From Clostridium tepidum (GTDB lineage: Bacteria; Bacillota; Clostridia; Clostridiales; Clostridiaceae), in NCBI RefSeq assembly GCF_002008345.1, contig NZ_MRAE01000012.1, forward strand, positions 1 to 64,000: a stretch of 64,000 bases of DNA, given 5' to 3'. The position numbers and the translations under genes were made by a program. Below the pieces are notes generated by a model, which was given only the letters and a program-made list of their open reading frames with translations, had not been told where the DNA came from and did not search any database. Below are positions 26,320-35,248 of this stretch, in pieces. Each line of letters begins with the position of its first letter. Positions within the stretch are counted from its first letter, which is position 1.

Positions 26320-26589
26320 ATGGAAAGAAGTAAATTCGGTTACTATGATACTTATCAGGCGGTAGCAAGTGATAATCAAGGGAGCTTTAATAATCCTAGG
26401 CAGAAAATGTGGGTAGTGCAAAGAAGAAGTAATAATGGATGGAGAATTGAATTAATAACAAATAGTTTTGAAGAAGCTAAAGAAATGGCAAATGATTTGA
26501 TAAGACGTGGCGGAATGTATATGAATATTAACAGAGTTATGTTATCCGAAATAGTACCAATAGATACAGTTATTACACCTTCTGTATAG
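26320..26589 (+). CDS. Hypothetical tail region protein, 89 aa
   Basis: 89 residues; the ATG follows the previous stop closely, with AGGAGG (26305-26310) inside the end of the preceding gene. An aromatic/basic N-terminus (FGYYDTYQAV, MWVVQRRSNNGWRIELI) is followed by a helix (FEEAKEMANDLIRR). No family recognised; probably a small structural or assembly protein of the tail. Confidence 0.55.
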   Translation: MERSKFGYYDTYQAVASDNQGSFNNPRQKMWVVQRRSNNGWRIELITNSFEEAKEMANDLIRRGGMYMNINRVMLSEIVPIDTVITPSV

Positions 26590-26600
26590 GAGATGATATT

Positions 26601-27602
26601 ATGAAACTTATAAAAGTTAAAGATGGATTAATAGAGGTTGAGAATTTCTTCTTGACCTCCTCTTTTTCTGATTTTGCAGGTGAAAGTAATATTACAAGAG
26701 ATATTAAAACAGGAAAATTAAAATTAATAAGTAATAATAAAATTGAAAGAAAATTTAATTATGATGAATTTGTAATAGAGTTAGAAAAAGAGAATTTTAA
26801 TATCATGAGTGAAGATGATTATTCTATGATGTACTTAGGAAACAATGAACACACTTTTGGTATTAAAGACGAAGAAAAAGCAGAACAAAATAAATATTGG
26901 AAGATACTAAGACAAGATGATTATATTCAAGCTTATTCAAGCAATAATGGAATAAACTACACTAATATAGGTGGTATAAAGTTTGACGAACCTATTACTA
27001 AACAAGGATTTATGAAACATAATAACGAGGATTTTATATTAAATAATTATAAAGTATATGCTAATCCTTACATTACAATTCAAAATTTCCCAGAAAATAC
27101 TTTATGTGAATTATATGATTTAGAGGGGAATTTATTAAAAACTAGAAAATTTAATAGCAATTTAGAATGTAAAATATATTTAGATAGCAACAATATGGGG
27201 GGATATTTTACATTTAAAGACATGGACAACAATGTGATTTATACTACAACACATCTACAATTACAGTATGGAGATGTTTATGTATGTAGTCCTTACAACT
27301 TTGAAATTGTTTATCGTGGTAATGTAGTTACTAATGTTAATCCCGCATTATTGCAGGATTTAGAAGAACTTATAACTATTAAAAATGTAGGTGATAAGGA
27401 CTATACAAATATCAAAATAGGTACAGAAACTAATTCAGATGACTTAATAGAGCTTAGTTTTGATGGTGTAAACTATACTGACACATTAACTATAGATAGT
27501 ATTAAGCAGGGTGAAAGCAAGGATATATTTGTAAGAATTATTAAAAATGCAGAAAATCATAATTTCAGTGTAAGAGATTTTCAGCTAGTTATAAATGAGT
27601 AG
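26601..27602 (+). CDS. Putative tail protein, 333 aa, beta-sandwich rich
   Basis: 333 residues, mostly predicted beta. The central part (ENTLCELYDLEGNLLKTRKF) and the C-terminal ~90 residues (LEELITIKNVGDKDYTNIKIGT, LSFDGVNYTDTLTI, ESKDIFVRI) resemble beta-sandwich/Ig-like folds common in receptor-binding tail parts. No enzymatic motif is seen. Confidence 0.5.
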   Translation: MKLIKVKDGLIEVENFFLTSSFSDFAGESNITRDIKTGKLKLISNNKIERKFNYDEFVIELEKENFNIMSEDDYSMMYLGNNEHTFGIKDEEKAEQNKYWKILRQDDYIQAYSSNNGINYTNIGGIKFDEPITKQGFMKHNNEDFILNNYKVYANPYITIQNFPENTLCELYDLEGNLLKTRKFNSNLECKIYLDSNNMGGYFTFKDMDNNVIYTTTHLQLQYGDVYVCSPYNFEIVYRGNVVTNVNPALLQDLEELITIKNVGDKDYTNIKIGTETNSDDLIELSFDGVNYTDTLTIDSIKQGESKDIFVRIIKNAENHNFSVRDFQLVINE

Positions 27603-27613
27603 GAGGTGTTTTA

Positions 27614-28696
27614 GTGAGTAAGTTTTTTAATGTAACTTTAGATAAAGATGTTGTTTTAGATGATAGTGTAATTTCTAATAAAACAGGTTGGAGCAGTGAA
27701 AAGATACATAGAGAAATAGTAGATAAGAGAATTACTAAATTTGAAGAATTAGAAGACGTTGACGTAGTAAATAAGAAAAACAAGCAGTTGGTAGCCTATA
27801 GTGAAGATACAGGCAAATTTACAACTATAGATGGTGCAGAAGCAGGGGATATTACTGGTGCAGGAATGAAACAAGTATCTAAAATGGGTATTGTAGGTAG
27901 TCCAGAAGAACCTAGAATAATCAATATTCCTATTAATACTATAGATTTTAAAGTACCTAGGGTTAATCTCTTAAAATATGATTTAGGAGACCAAGATGTT
28001 ATAGTAACAAAAAATAGGTTTACTAATGGTGAATCTAACGATTTTGAAGAAGATGATATGGTGGTTTTTGATGGAAAGGCACATCTAAAGACAGATCATG
28101 TATCTAACTTTACATTTAATAGAGAAATGGATACTAAAAACGAATATACTATAACAATAGATAAAACTAAATTTAAAAAAGTAGAAGGTTTTGAAGTGTG
28201 GGAAGATGGGGTAATTAAAACTCTAACAACCAAAGCAATACCATTCGATAGATTACTTATTCCTAAAGGTGATATGAATTTAAGTAATGTAGAACACATT
28301 GACTACTTTAAATTAACTGCTACAGGTAAAAATATTAGAATAGTTTGTAGTGTAGATAGTGGTAAGACATGGAAAACATTTAATAATGAAAAGTGGGTAG
28401 ATGTTAATTTAGATGTAGAAAGTGTAAGGAATAATGGTATGACTATAGAGTTATTTAATTCTATTAATGATGTATTTTGGAACGAATTAGTTACTGCTAA
28501 AAGAATAAGATTTGCTTATCTATTTAGTCAAGATAGTATTGCAGATGTTGAAGAATTAGATAACTTAGACTTGCGATATGATGGTGAAGGTAAATGGGTA
28601 CAAGCTAAAGAAGATACATTTGATGTGGTTTATGCAAGTAATACACTACTACAGGTGTATGTAAAATTTAGTGGAGATATAAAAATAAATTATTAA
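27614..28696 (+). CDS. Tail fibre protein, 360 aa
   Basis: GTG start behind AGGAGGTG. The N-terminal SNKTGWSSEKIHREIVDKRITKFEEL is a typical fibre attachment segment that includes a helix. The later beta-rich part (FKVPRVNLLKYDLGDQDV, FKLTATGKNIRIVCSVDSG) contains a discoidin/Ig-like pattern found in phage fibres. It is followed by a terminator. Assigned by context and shape. Confidence 0.55.
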   Translation: MSKFFNVTLDKDVVLDDSVISNKTGWSSEKIHREIVDKRITKFEELEDVDVVNKKNKQLVAYSEDTGKFTTIDGAEAGDITGAGMKQVSKMGIVGSPEEPRIINIPINTIDFKVPRVNLLKYDLGDQDVIVTKNRFTNGESNDFEEDDMVVFDGKAHLKTDHVSNFTFNREMDTKNEYTITIDKTKFKKVEGFEVWEDGVIKTLTTKAIPFDRLLIPKGDMNLSNVEHIDYFKLTATGKNIRIVCSVDSGKTWKTFNNEKWVDVNLDVESVRNNGMTIELFNSINDVFWNELVTAKRIRFAYLFSQDSIADVEELDNLDLRYDGEGKWVQAKEDTFDVVYASNTLLQVYVKFSGDIKINY

Positions 28697-28724
28697 AGAG
28701 TAGCTTATTTAAGTTACTCTTTTT
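28695..28724 (+). terminator. Terminator after tail fibre gene
   Basis: AAAGAGTA(G)CTT and AAG(T)TACTCTTT pair around a short AT loop, followed by Ts. It separates the fibre gene from the beta-helix gene. Confidence 0.7.
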
Positions 28725-28760
28725 ATTCCATTAAAAAAATTTTAGAAAGGTGGTATCTTA

Positions 28761-29735
28761 ATGAATAAAATTAGTTTAAATGGCACATCAGTGTTATACA
28801 ATAATGTTTATTATATAAATGTAGACGGAGATGATATAAATGGAGACGGGAGTCTTAATAAACCTTTTGCTACTTTTGATAAAGCTATAAAACAAGTTCG
28901 AGATAATGATTTAATATATTTTAAAAGAGGAACATATAATATAACTCATTTAATTGATAGTAATAATGACTATTCTGGGGCTTTCTTGTATGATAAAAAA
29001 AAACCTATAACTATTTATTCTGAACCTTATAGTAAATTTATTATAGACAATCCAATAAATAAAAGTAGAGATTCACATGCGATAGATATATCAAATGTAG
29101 GAACAAAAATTATAGGTTTTACTATAGAATGGAATGTAAAAAATGGTCCTAATTACAGTCATTCTATATTTGGAGATGGCGGGTATTTAAGAGGTACTAT
29201 ATATAATTGTCATTTTATAATTAAATCAAGAACATCCTTTTCATATGCAAGTAATAATTCACTTAAATGTATTAACTGTCAATTTGATATTCTAAATGAA
29301 TTAGAGAGTGCCTATAGTGGCAAAACTACTTTTGAAAAATGTACTTTTAGTAACATTTCTTCTATTAATTCATCAGCAGGAATGAAAGGTGAAGACAACA
29401 AATTTAATGTAAAATACAATGCCACTTACGAAAGTACACCATACTACGAAGGTTATGGAATCTATGGTGGGATTTATAAATGGTTAATTAATAAATTTCT
29501 TATAAAACAAAATAATCAATATTATACCATAAAACCAGAATATTACTCAAATGGTCAATTCCAACCTTTAACATTAGAAGGTGGAGAACAACCTAATGAA
29601 GCAGATTATGAGAATTTTGGATTTAATAATGTGAATGATTTATTAATGCCTATTCAAGTTGGAGAAGAAGCTTCTAGACCATATGATAAATTAGAAAATG
29701 AATTTGAGATATGTATGGCTATGGATAAAGAATAA
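28761..29735 (+). CDS. Beta-helix tail spike-like protein
   Basis: 324 residues behind AAAGGTGG. The sequence YYINVDGDDINGDGSLNKPFATFDKAI is the classic opening of right-handed beta-helix proteins of the pectate-lyase/spike type. The middle shows coil-like repeats with inward residues (GYLRGTIYNCHFIIKSRT, LKCINCQFDIL, TTFEKCTFSNI). It is a probable receptor-binding or depolymerase-type spike. Catalytic residues cannot be named from sequence alone. Confidence 0.7.
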   Translation: MNKISLNGTSVLYNNVYYINVDGDDINGDGSLNKPFATFDKAIKQVRDNDLIYFKRGTYNITHLIDSNNDYSGAFLYDKKKPITIYSEPYSKFIIDNPINKSRDSHAIDISNVGTKIIGFTIEWNVKNGPNYSHSIFGDGGYLRGTIYNCHFIIKSRTSFSYASNNSLKCINCQFDILNELESAYSGKTTFEKCTFSNISSINSSAGMKGEDNKFNVKYNATYESTPYYEGYGIYGGIYKWLINKFLIKQNNQYYTIKPEYYSNGQFQPLTLEGGEQPNEADYENFGFNNVNDLLMPIQVGEEASRPYDKLENEFEICMAMDKE

Positions 29736-29826
29736 TTAAAATAGTTGTTTTAATGTAATTTTGTAGTTGAAAACGTAAGGAAACAAGAGTAAATGGAAGA
29801 TAAACAGAGATAAATATTAGAAAAAT

Positions 29827-29877
29827 AATAGGCGAAATAATGGACTAGAAATAGTCTTTTTATTTTGCCTATTTTTA
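29827..29877 (+). terminator. Terminator before the lysis module
   Basis: AATAGGCGAAATAA pairs with TTATTTTGCCTATT (29860-29873), with an internal GACTA...TAGTC stem inside the loop, then Ts. It closes the tail-spike transcript. Confidence 0.75.
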
Positions 29878-29895
29878 TTAAAAGAGGTGAAAAGA

Positions 29896-30129
29896 ATGAA
29901 TAATGAAGTAATGGAATTAAAGATTAATGAACATTGTGAAATGTTAAAGGAACATGATAAAAGATTAGATAGTATTGAACAAAGTCAATCTGAATTTAAA
30001 GTAGAAATTAAAAATCTATGCAAGGACATACAAAACTTAACAATAGTTATGAAGTGGTTTATGGGAATTTGGGTAACAAGTTTACTTGGATTCTTTTTTT
30101 ATGCTATTCAATATGGAGTTTTTAAATAA
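29896..30129 (+). CDS. XhlA-like holin-associated membrane protein
   Basis: 77 residues from ATG 29896 (GAGGTG upstream; an in-frame GTG at 29887 is too close to it). Charged helical/coiled-coil N-terminus (LKINEHCEMLKEHDKRLDSIEQSQ), then one transmembrane segment (about 51-72, MKWFMGIWVTSLLGFFFYAI). This is the hemolysin XhlA/BhlA-type topology often found next to endolysin genes. It helps membrane permeabilisation. Confidence 0.72.
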   Translation: MNNEVMELKINEHCEMLKEHDKRLDSIEQSQSEFKVEIKNLCKDIQNLTIVMKWFMGIWVTSLLGFFFYAIQYGVFK

Positions 30130-30152
30130 TTTAAAAGAAAGGATATGATATT

Positions 30153-30917
30153 TTGTATATTAACCAAACTAATTTAAGTTTTAGGGGGAATAAAAGTTAT
30201 GGTAACAACCCTAAATCTATAGTTCTTCATCATGCAGAAGCTAGTCATTGTAGTGTATATGATATTCATCAATGGCATTTAAACAATGGCTGGGCAGGAA
30301 TAGGCTATCATTATTTTGTTAGAAAAGACGGTAGTATATGGAAAGGTAGACCAGATAATGTAGTTGGTTCTCATGTTTTAGGATATAATAGTAATACTTT
30401 AGGAATATGTGCAGAAGGTAGTTATATGAGTGAAACAATGCCATATGCACAAAAACAAGCAATTGTAGATTTATGTAAATATCTATGCAACAAATATGGA
30501 ATAAGTAAAATATATGGTCATAGAGAAGTAGGAAGTTCAAATTGTCCTGGAACTAATTATCCATTAAATGAAATAAAAAACGCAGTATCAAAAGGTGGAA
30601 GTGTACCTGCCTCTAAACCAATACAACAAACGACTAATAAGAAACATCCACTTATAAATCAGTTGTATGCAGAAATGTCTAAACAAGGTTTTAATTCTTT
30701 ACCAACTTGCCGTCAAGGAGCAAAAGGAAATATAACAAAAACTATACAACAAATGTTAATTAATATAGGTTATCCAGTAGGTTCTTGTGGTGCAGATGGT
30801 TGTTTTGGACAAGGTACTGTTAATGCAGTAAAGGCATTTCAAAGAGATTGTAATTTAAGTGCAGATGGAATTGTTGGACAAAATACATATAATGCTTTAT
30901 TTAGAAATTTAAAATAG
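30153..30917 (+). CDS. Endolysin: N-acetylmuramoyl-L-alanine amidase
   Basis: 254 residues with a TTG start (AAAGGAT eight bases upstream). Residues ~1-150 form an amidase_2/PGRP domain with zinc-ligand candidates H26/H27 (VLHHAEASH) and the later HREVGSSNCPG segment. A Ser/Thr/Pro linker leads to a C-terminal peptidoglycan-binding domain (PG_binding_1: GADGCFGQGTVNAVKAFQRD, GLVGxxTYNAL-like). It cleaves the MurNAc-L-Ala bond to release phage. Lies between XhlA-like and holin-like genes. Confidence 0.93.
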   Translation: MYINQTNLSFRGNKSYGNNPKSIVLHHAEASHCSVYDIHQWHLNNGWAGIGYHYFVRKDGSIWKGRPDNVVGSHVLGYNSNTLGICAEGSYMSETMPYAQKQAIVDLCKYLCNKYGISKIYGHREVGSSNCPGTNYPLNEIKNAVSKGGSVPASKPIQQTTNKKHPLINQLYAEMSKQGFNSLPTCRQGAKGNITKTIQQMLINIGYPVGSCGADGCFGQGTVNAVKAFQRDCNLSADGIVGQNTYNALFRNLK

Positions 30918-30937
30918 ATATGTAGGAGGTTTTACAT

Positions 30938-31153
30938 ATGAAAGAAGATAAAAATAATATCATAGAATTTTTAAAGAATTTCTTTCAAATAAAAAAGATA
31001 ATAGCTTTAATGTTGACTATAGTATTTTGTATTTTAGCCTACAAAGGAAATATTTCTAGTACAGAATTTTTAACTATATTTTCTATGGTTATAGCTTTTT
31101 ATTTCGGTCAATCTACTACTAGACAGGCTATTAAAGAAAATAATAATCTATAA
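30938..31153 (+). CDS. Holin-like membrane protein
   Basis: 71 residues behind GTAGGAGG. Two hydrophobic segments (about 20-38 and 45-62; KKIIALMLTIVFCILAY, FLTIFSMVIAFYFG) flank a short polar turn, with charged ends. This topology and its place after the endolysin suggest a class II holin. It is the last phage gene seen. Confidence 0.65.
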   Translation: MKEDKNNIIEFLKNFFQIKKIIALMLTIVFCILAYKGNISSTEFLTIFSMVIAFYFGQSTTRQAIKENNNL

Positions 31154-31160
31154 TTTACTT

Positions 31161-31255
31161 AGCCGAATTTTCGGCTGGTTGAATATATATCACAACCATC
31201 GCAACTTCCTGCGACATTTGGGTTTCTCAAATTTGGGAAATCCTTTTTTTCTTTT
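31161..31255 (+). terminator. Terminator cluster at the prophage right end
   Basis: Successive stems: AGCCGAA/TTCGGCT (31161-31176), GGTTG/CAACC (31177-31197), GCA/TGC-type CGCA..TGCG (31200-31213) and GGTTTC/GAAATCC (31221-31243), followed by seven Ts and a further T-rich run. The last is a good rho-independent terminator for the late phage transcript. Confidence 0.6.
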
Positions 31256-31530
31256 TAAATTTGTCTTATCATTTTTAGTGATAAGAGTTTCGTGGTTTCA
31301 AATCCACTCGTAATATAAATACAATAAAAGTATCTGAAAGTGATAAAAAGGTATGTAAAGGTATTAATAAGTGTCTTAACTTATAAAATGTATTTTGTAT
31401 ACCACATAAAAAATAAATGTGCTATAATAATTGTAATGTATGGAATAATCTTAAAAATTGAATATTGAGTTATAGTGTTTATAATGCTCCCCCAAGTATA
31501 CCTACAGAAAGTCATGGAGTTAAAGGAATG
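31256..31530. other. Prophage right boundary region (attR candidate)
   Basis: Between the late terminator and the helicase remnant. It holds a stem CTTATCA/TGATAAG (31264-31285), a GTGG/CCAC stem near 31290-31310, near-repeats containing AAAGGTAT (31346-31365), and an inverted repeat CACAT/ATGTG next to TATAAT (31423-31428). The in-frame remnant begins after 31459, and the canonical helicase motif begins at 31511 or later, so the crossover is probably between about 31440 and 31525. The exact att core cannot be seen without the left junction. Confidence 0.4.
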
Positions 31531-31926
31531 GAATTTAAAAATGTAATTATTATAAATTGTAATGAAGGCAATATTCCTTATAGTAAAGCTGAAGAAGAAG
31601 TCAATATAGAGGAAGAGAGAAGACTTTTTTATGTAGGTATTACAAGGGCAAAAGAAAATTTGTATTTAACTGTCCCAAAAGTTATAAGAGGTAAGAATAA
31701 AAAGACATCCAATTTTATAAAAGAATGCAAGTTAGACAAGGAATTATTAAAAAATGACTATTTTAAAGGAAAAGAAAGAGTAGTTCATAAGGTGTTTGGG
31801 GAAGGGATTATTGAAAATCAAGAAGAAGATTATGTGGAGATAGAATTTCTAGATGGGACTAAAAGAAAATTTGACATAAATGTTATAACTAAAAGTAATA
31901 TTATTAAAAAGAAAAATGTATCATAG
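31465..31926 (+). pseudogene. C-terminal remnant of UvrD/PcrA-like helicase
   Basis: In-frame remnant of ~150 residues. SHGVKGMEFKNVIIINCNEG, EEERRLFYVGITRAKENL and the C-terminal HKVFGEGII...EIEFLDGTKRKF match the end of superfamily I UvrD/PcrA-type DNA helicases (motifs V-VI and the small C-terminal beta domain). The upstream motor domains are missing, and a stop lies in frame at 31459. No ribosome binding site is evident. Best explained as the distal part of a chromosomal helicase gene split by prophage insertion, with the 5' part left of the window. Confidence 0.78.
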
Positions 31927-32025
31927 GATTGTTCCATACATATAACATTAAAAGATATATATGTAGGTAAGAGATTAAAAAGATAAATTGATTAGTTTAA
32001 AATTAGTTATTTTGATGCATTATAT

Positions 32026-32061
32026 ATAAGGTAAGGTATTAATTTACTTTACCTTATTTTT
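32026..32061 (+). terminator. Terminator after the helicase remnant
   Basis: ATAAGGTAAGGTA and TACTTTACCTTAT form a long stem (one mismatch) followed by a T run. It is the original end of the helicase transcript. From 32062 to 32380 I see only A+T-rich DNA with two loose copies of AGGTAACAAAT (near 32157 and 32220). Confidence 0.7.
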
Positions 32062-32380
32062 TATATTAAAAAAGCATAATAATATATTTTTGTATTAGAT
32101 CACAATAATATATGTAAATAAAGCTATTATTAATAAAGTTACATTTTGGTTATATAGGTAACAAATATATGATATATCTAAACAATATAAGATAAAGATG
32201 CATAATATATAGAAATATACAGGTAACAAATGGATTATATGCACATAATAATATAAATATAAGTAGTATATTTTAATGGAATTTATATTAAGTTGTAGTA
32301 TTTACAACCTTTTCAATAGAAAAATGTATAAAAATATATATAATAATATACATTAAATATTTTTAAGTGTTTTAATATAT

Positions 32381-32408
32381 TTGACATGAAAAGAAAATGT
32401 GGTATACT
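32381..32408 (+). promoter_or_regulatory. Sigma-A-type promoter
   Basis: TTGACA (32381-32386) and TATACT (32403-32408) with a 16-bp spacer. It would start transcription about 50 bp ahead of the small gene at 32465. Confidence 0.7.
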
Positions 32409-32464
32409 ATATTTGAAAAAATATGACAGGGTTCGGAGCATTTAAGTTGAAGGAGGAAAAAATT

Positions 32465-32767
32465 ATGGTTCATTTTAAAACAATGTGGGATGATGTATGC
32501 AGTATTTTAAGTCATAATGAAATAGAAAATTTAGAAATTATAGAAAATTTTAAAACGGGATTTATAGTAAAAACAGAAAATGGAACTGAATTTATAACTA
32601 GAGATGATTTCGTTGATTTTTGGTGTCATATGTTATGCTTTAATAAGGTAACAGAAATGGATATAGAACAAAAGAGTAAAGAAAGAAGAAGATGTATTTG
32701 CAATATCATAAAAAGTCTACCTTATGTAAACGCTAATAATGGTGTAATAACTTTAGTAGAACAATAA
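32465..32767 (+). CDS. Conserved-looking hypothetical protein, 100 aa
   Basis: 100 residues from ATG 32465, behind AGGAGG (32451-32456) and a clear promoter. MVHFKTMWDDVCSIL, then FVDFWCHMLCF and a basic KERRRCICNIIKSL stretch. The gene stands alone with its own promoter and terminator. No known family recognised; four cysteines but no obvious metal motif. Confidence 0.7.
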   Translation: MVHFKTMWDDVCSILSHNEIENLEIIENFKTGFIVKTENGTEFITRDDFVDFWCHMLCFNKVTEMDIEQKSKERRRCICNIIKSLPYVNANNGVITLVEQ

Positions 32768-32896
32768 GAAAATATAGTATATTTTTTTATAAATGGTAAC
32801 TTAAATGCAAATGAAGATATTATTATGTACACATATAGGTGTTTTGGAAAAGTTGCTTTTGTTGAATCTTTGAATATAATATTATATAATTTTATT

Positions 32897-32934
32897 AAGC
32901 TCATATTCTAAAAATTAGAGAATATGAGCTTTTA
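32897..32934 (+). terminator. Terminator upstream of the FtsA-like gene
   Basis: AAGCTCATATTCT and AGAATATGAGCTT form a 13-bp stem with a 9-nt loop, followed by Ts. Confidence 0.85.
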
Positions 32935-32959
32935 AATTAAGAAAAAGAGGTAGTATACT

Positions 32960-35161
32960 ATGCAAAAAAATCATAATATTGACAAACAAAATATAGTATT
33001 CGCTTTAGATATAGGTACCCGCTCAATTTTAGGCTCAGTTGGAGTAGTAAAAGATAAAAAATTTCATGTTATAGAGGAAAGCTATATAGAGCATGAAGAA
33101 AGATCTATGATAGATGGTCAAATTCATGACGTTTCTTTAGTAGCTAATACTGTGATGAAAGTAAAAAGAGATTTAGAAAAAAAGATAGGTATAGAATTAA
33201 ATAAAGTATCTATTGCAGCAGCAGGAAGGTTTCTAAAAACATATAATGCAAAATCAGAGCTAAATATAGATAATGAAAAGGAAATAGATAAAGATACTAT
33301 AAGAAGTTTAGAGCTTACATCAGTAAAGATGGCAGAAGAAGAGGTGAGCAAAAAATCTGGGGGTAGGCTTTATTGTGTTGGGTATACTGTTAAAAATTAT
33401 TATTTAAATGATTATGTTATAGGAAATTTATTATTACAAAAAGGAGAGAAAATAGCAGCAGAGGTTATAGCAACATTTCTTCCTAGATATGTTATAGATA
33501 GTCTTTATTCTGTAATGAAAAAAGTAGGGCTTATAGTAGATAGTTTAACCTTAGAGCCCATAGCTGCTATGGAAGCCGCTATTCCCAAAAAGTTAAGACT
33601 TTTAAATTTAGCTTTAATAGATATAGGAGCAGGAACATCTGATATAGCTATATGTAGTAAGGATAGTATAACTGCTTTTGGAATGGTTTCTTTAGCTGGG
33701 GATGAAGTAACGGAAGCTATAGTTCAAAATTTTTTAGTGGATTTTGAAACAGCAGAAAAAATAAAAAAACAATGCTCACAATCAGAGCATGTTGAGTATA
33801 TAGATGTTTTAGGATTAAGCAATAAAATTCCTTCAACAGATGTAACCAAAGTTATAGAGCCAGTGGTTAAGAAGATATCAGAGGAAATAGCGAATAAGAT
33901 AATGGAGATAAATGGAGAAAAATCACCTAATGCTATATTTTTAGTAGGGGGTGGTGCTCATACACCACTTTTAAAAGAGTGCTTATGTGAAAACCTTAAT
34001 ATACCTGTGGAAAGAGCTGCTATAAAAGATAGAGATGCAGTAATAGATTGTAATATTGAGAATAATAAATTTGGTAGTGAAGGTGTGACGGTTTTAGGAA
34101 TAGGTTTAACATCTATAAGAAGATTAGGAAATGATTTTATAGATGTTATGTTAAATGGAAGTATAATAAGTCTTTTTAATTCTCATAAACATACAGTTAT
34201 GGATGTAATGCTTCAAGCTGGGCTTAATCCTAAAATTTTACTAGGAAGAAACGGTAAAAATATAAAATTTACATTAAATGGTATGAAAAGAATGGCTTTT
34301 GGAACTTTAGCTACCAATGCAGTAATAAAGATTAATGGATTAAAAGCTTCTATTGAGGATAATGTAAAAGAAGGAGATAAAATAGAAATTGAATTTGCTA
34401 AAAATGGTGAAGATGCAAAGCCAACTTTAAAAGATTATATAAAAAAGGTATATTCTACAACTTTCTTTATAAATGATATTATAGAAAATTTAACTCCTTT
34501 GACTTTTGTAAATGGTGATAAAAAAGATATAAATTATATAATTAAAGAGGGAGACGATGTTAGAATTTTATTTCCTGAAACTTTAGGTCATTATAAAGAG
34601 TATTATGAAACTTTAAAAGATTATAAATATTATTTGGATGGACAAGAACTTAAAGAAGATTACATAATAAAAGAAGGGGACAGAATATATAAACTGAGAG
34701 ATGAAGTAGAAAAAGATAAAGATTGTGGAATAAATAAACCTAATGAAAAAGAAAAAAACAATATAAACAATGAAATAAATTTGATAGAAAAAGAAATAAC
34801 CGAAATAAATGAAGAGGAAGAAATAGAAAATCATTATGTAAAAAATGAAAAAAATGATTTGCAAGATGAAGCATTAGGGCAAAAAGAAGCAGCTTTTACA
34901 ATGGAATATATAGATAATAAGGAAGCTAAAGTACAAATAGAAGATTCTAATATGGAGGAACGCAGTATAAAAGTTAGAGTAAACAATGAAGAAATAACCC
35001 TTAAAGGTAAAGAAAAATATATTTTTGTAGATATATTTAATCATGTAGAATTTGATTTGTCTGTAGCTAAAGGAAAGCTAGTTTTACTTTTAAATGGTAA
35101 GAATGCTGGTTATTATGATAAACTACAGGATGGAGATTTAATAGAAATAAAATGGGAGTAA
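32960..35161 (+). CDS. FtsA/PilM-like actin-fold protein with long C-terminal extension
   Basis: 733 residues. The ATPase core shows FALDIGTRSILGSVG (phosphate 1), LALIDIGAGTSDIAI (phosphate 2) and AIFLVGGGAHTPLL (adenosine motif), as in FtsA/PilM/MreB-like proteins. Residues ~400-600 add beta-rich domains reminiscent of NEAT-free, ubiquitin-like/SLBB segments (IKFTLNGMKRMAFG, IKEGDDVRILFPE, YIIKEGDRIYKL). An acidic Asn/Glu linker and another short domain (IKVRVNNEEITLKGKEKY) follow. True FtsA is ~420 residues, so this is a clostridial multi-domain relative, possibly in division or sporulation. It is not next to ftsZ. The role is inferred only. Confidence 0.78.
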   Translation: MQKNHNIDKQNIVFALDIGTRSILGSVGVVKDKKFHVIEESYIEHEERSMIDGQIHDVSLVANTVMKVKRDLEKKIGIELNKVSIAAAGRFLKTYNAKSELNIDNEKEIDKDTIRSLELTSVKMAEEEVSKKSGGRLYCVGYTVKNYYLNDYVIGNLLLQKGEKIAAEVIATFLPRYVIDSLYSVMKKVGLIVDSLTLEPIAAMEAAIPKKLRLLNLALIDIGAGTSDIAICSKDSITAFGMVSLAGDEVTEAIVQNFLVDFETAEKIKKQCSQSEHVEYIDVLGLSNKIPSTDVTKVIEPVVKKISEEIANKIMEINGEKSPNAIFLVGGGAHTPLLKECLCENLNIPVERAAIKDRDAVIDCNIENNKFGSEGVTVLGIGLTSIRRLGNDFIDVMLNGSIISLFNSHKHTVMDVMLQAGLNPKILLGRNGKNIKFTLNGMKRMAFGTLATNAVIKINGLKASIEDNVKEGDKIEIEFAKNGEDAKPTLKDYIKKVYSTTFFINDIIENLTPLTFVNGDKKDINYIIKEGDDVRILFPETLGHYKEYYETLKDYKYYLDGQELKEDYIIKEGDRIYKLRDEVEKDKDCGINKPNEKEKNNINNEINLIEKEITEINEEEEIENHYVKNEKNDLQDEALGQKEAAFTMEYIDNKEAKVQIEDSNMEERSIKVRVNNEEITLKGKEKYIFVDIFNHVEFDLSVAKGKLVLLLNGKNAGYYDKLQDGDLIEIKWE

Positions 35162-35248
35162 CTATAAGCTAATTCTACATGCTAATGCGATTTATAAAAA
35201 GGTATAGAATATTTAATTTCGTTATTACTTGTATAACTGGAGGGAATT

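Noticed and set aside
31286-31312. tRNA-like T-arm (GTGGTTTCAAATCCAC) near the prophage right end
   Set aside because: The stem has an 8-nt loop and the rest of a cloverleaf (D arm, acceptor) is not found. The helicase gene, not a tRNA, is the likelier insertion site.
32150-32235. AGGTAACAAAT repeated in the gap before the promoter
   Set aside because: Two loose copies only, in A+T-rich DNA, not clearly tied to a gene.
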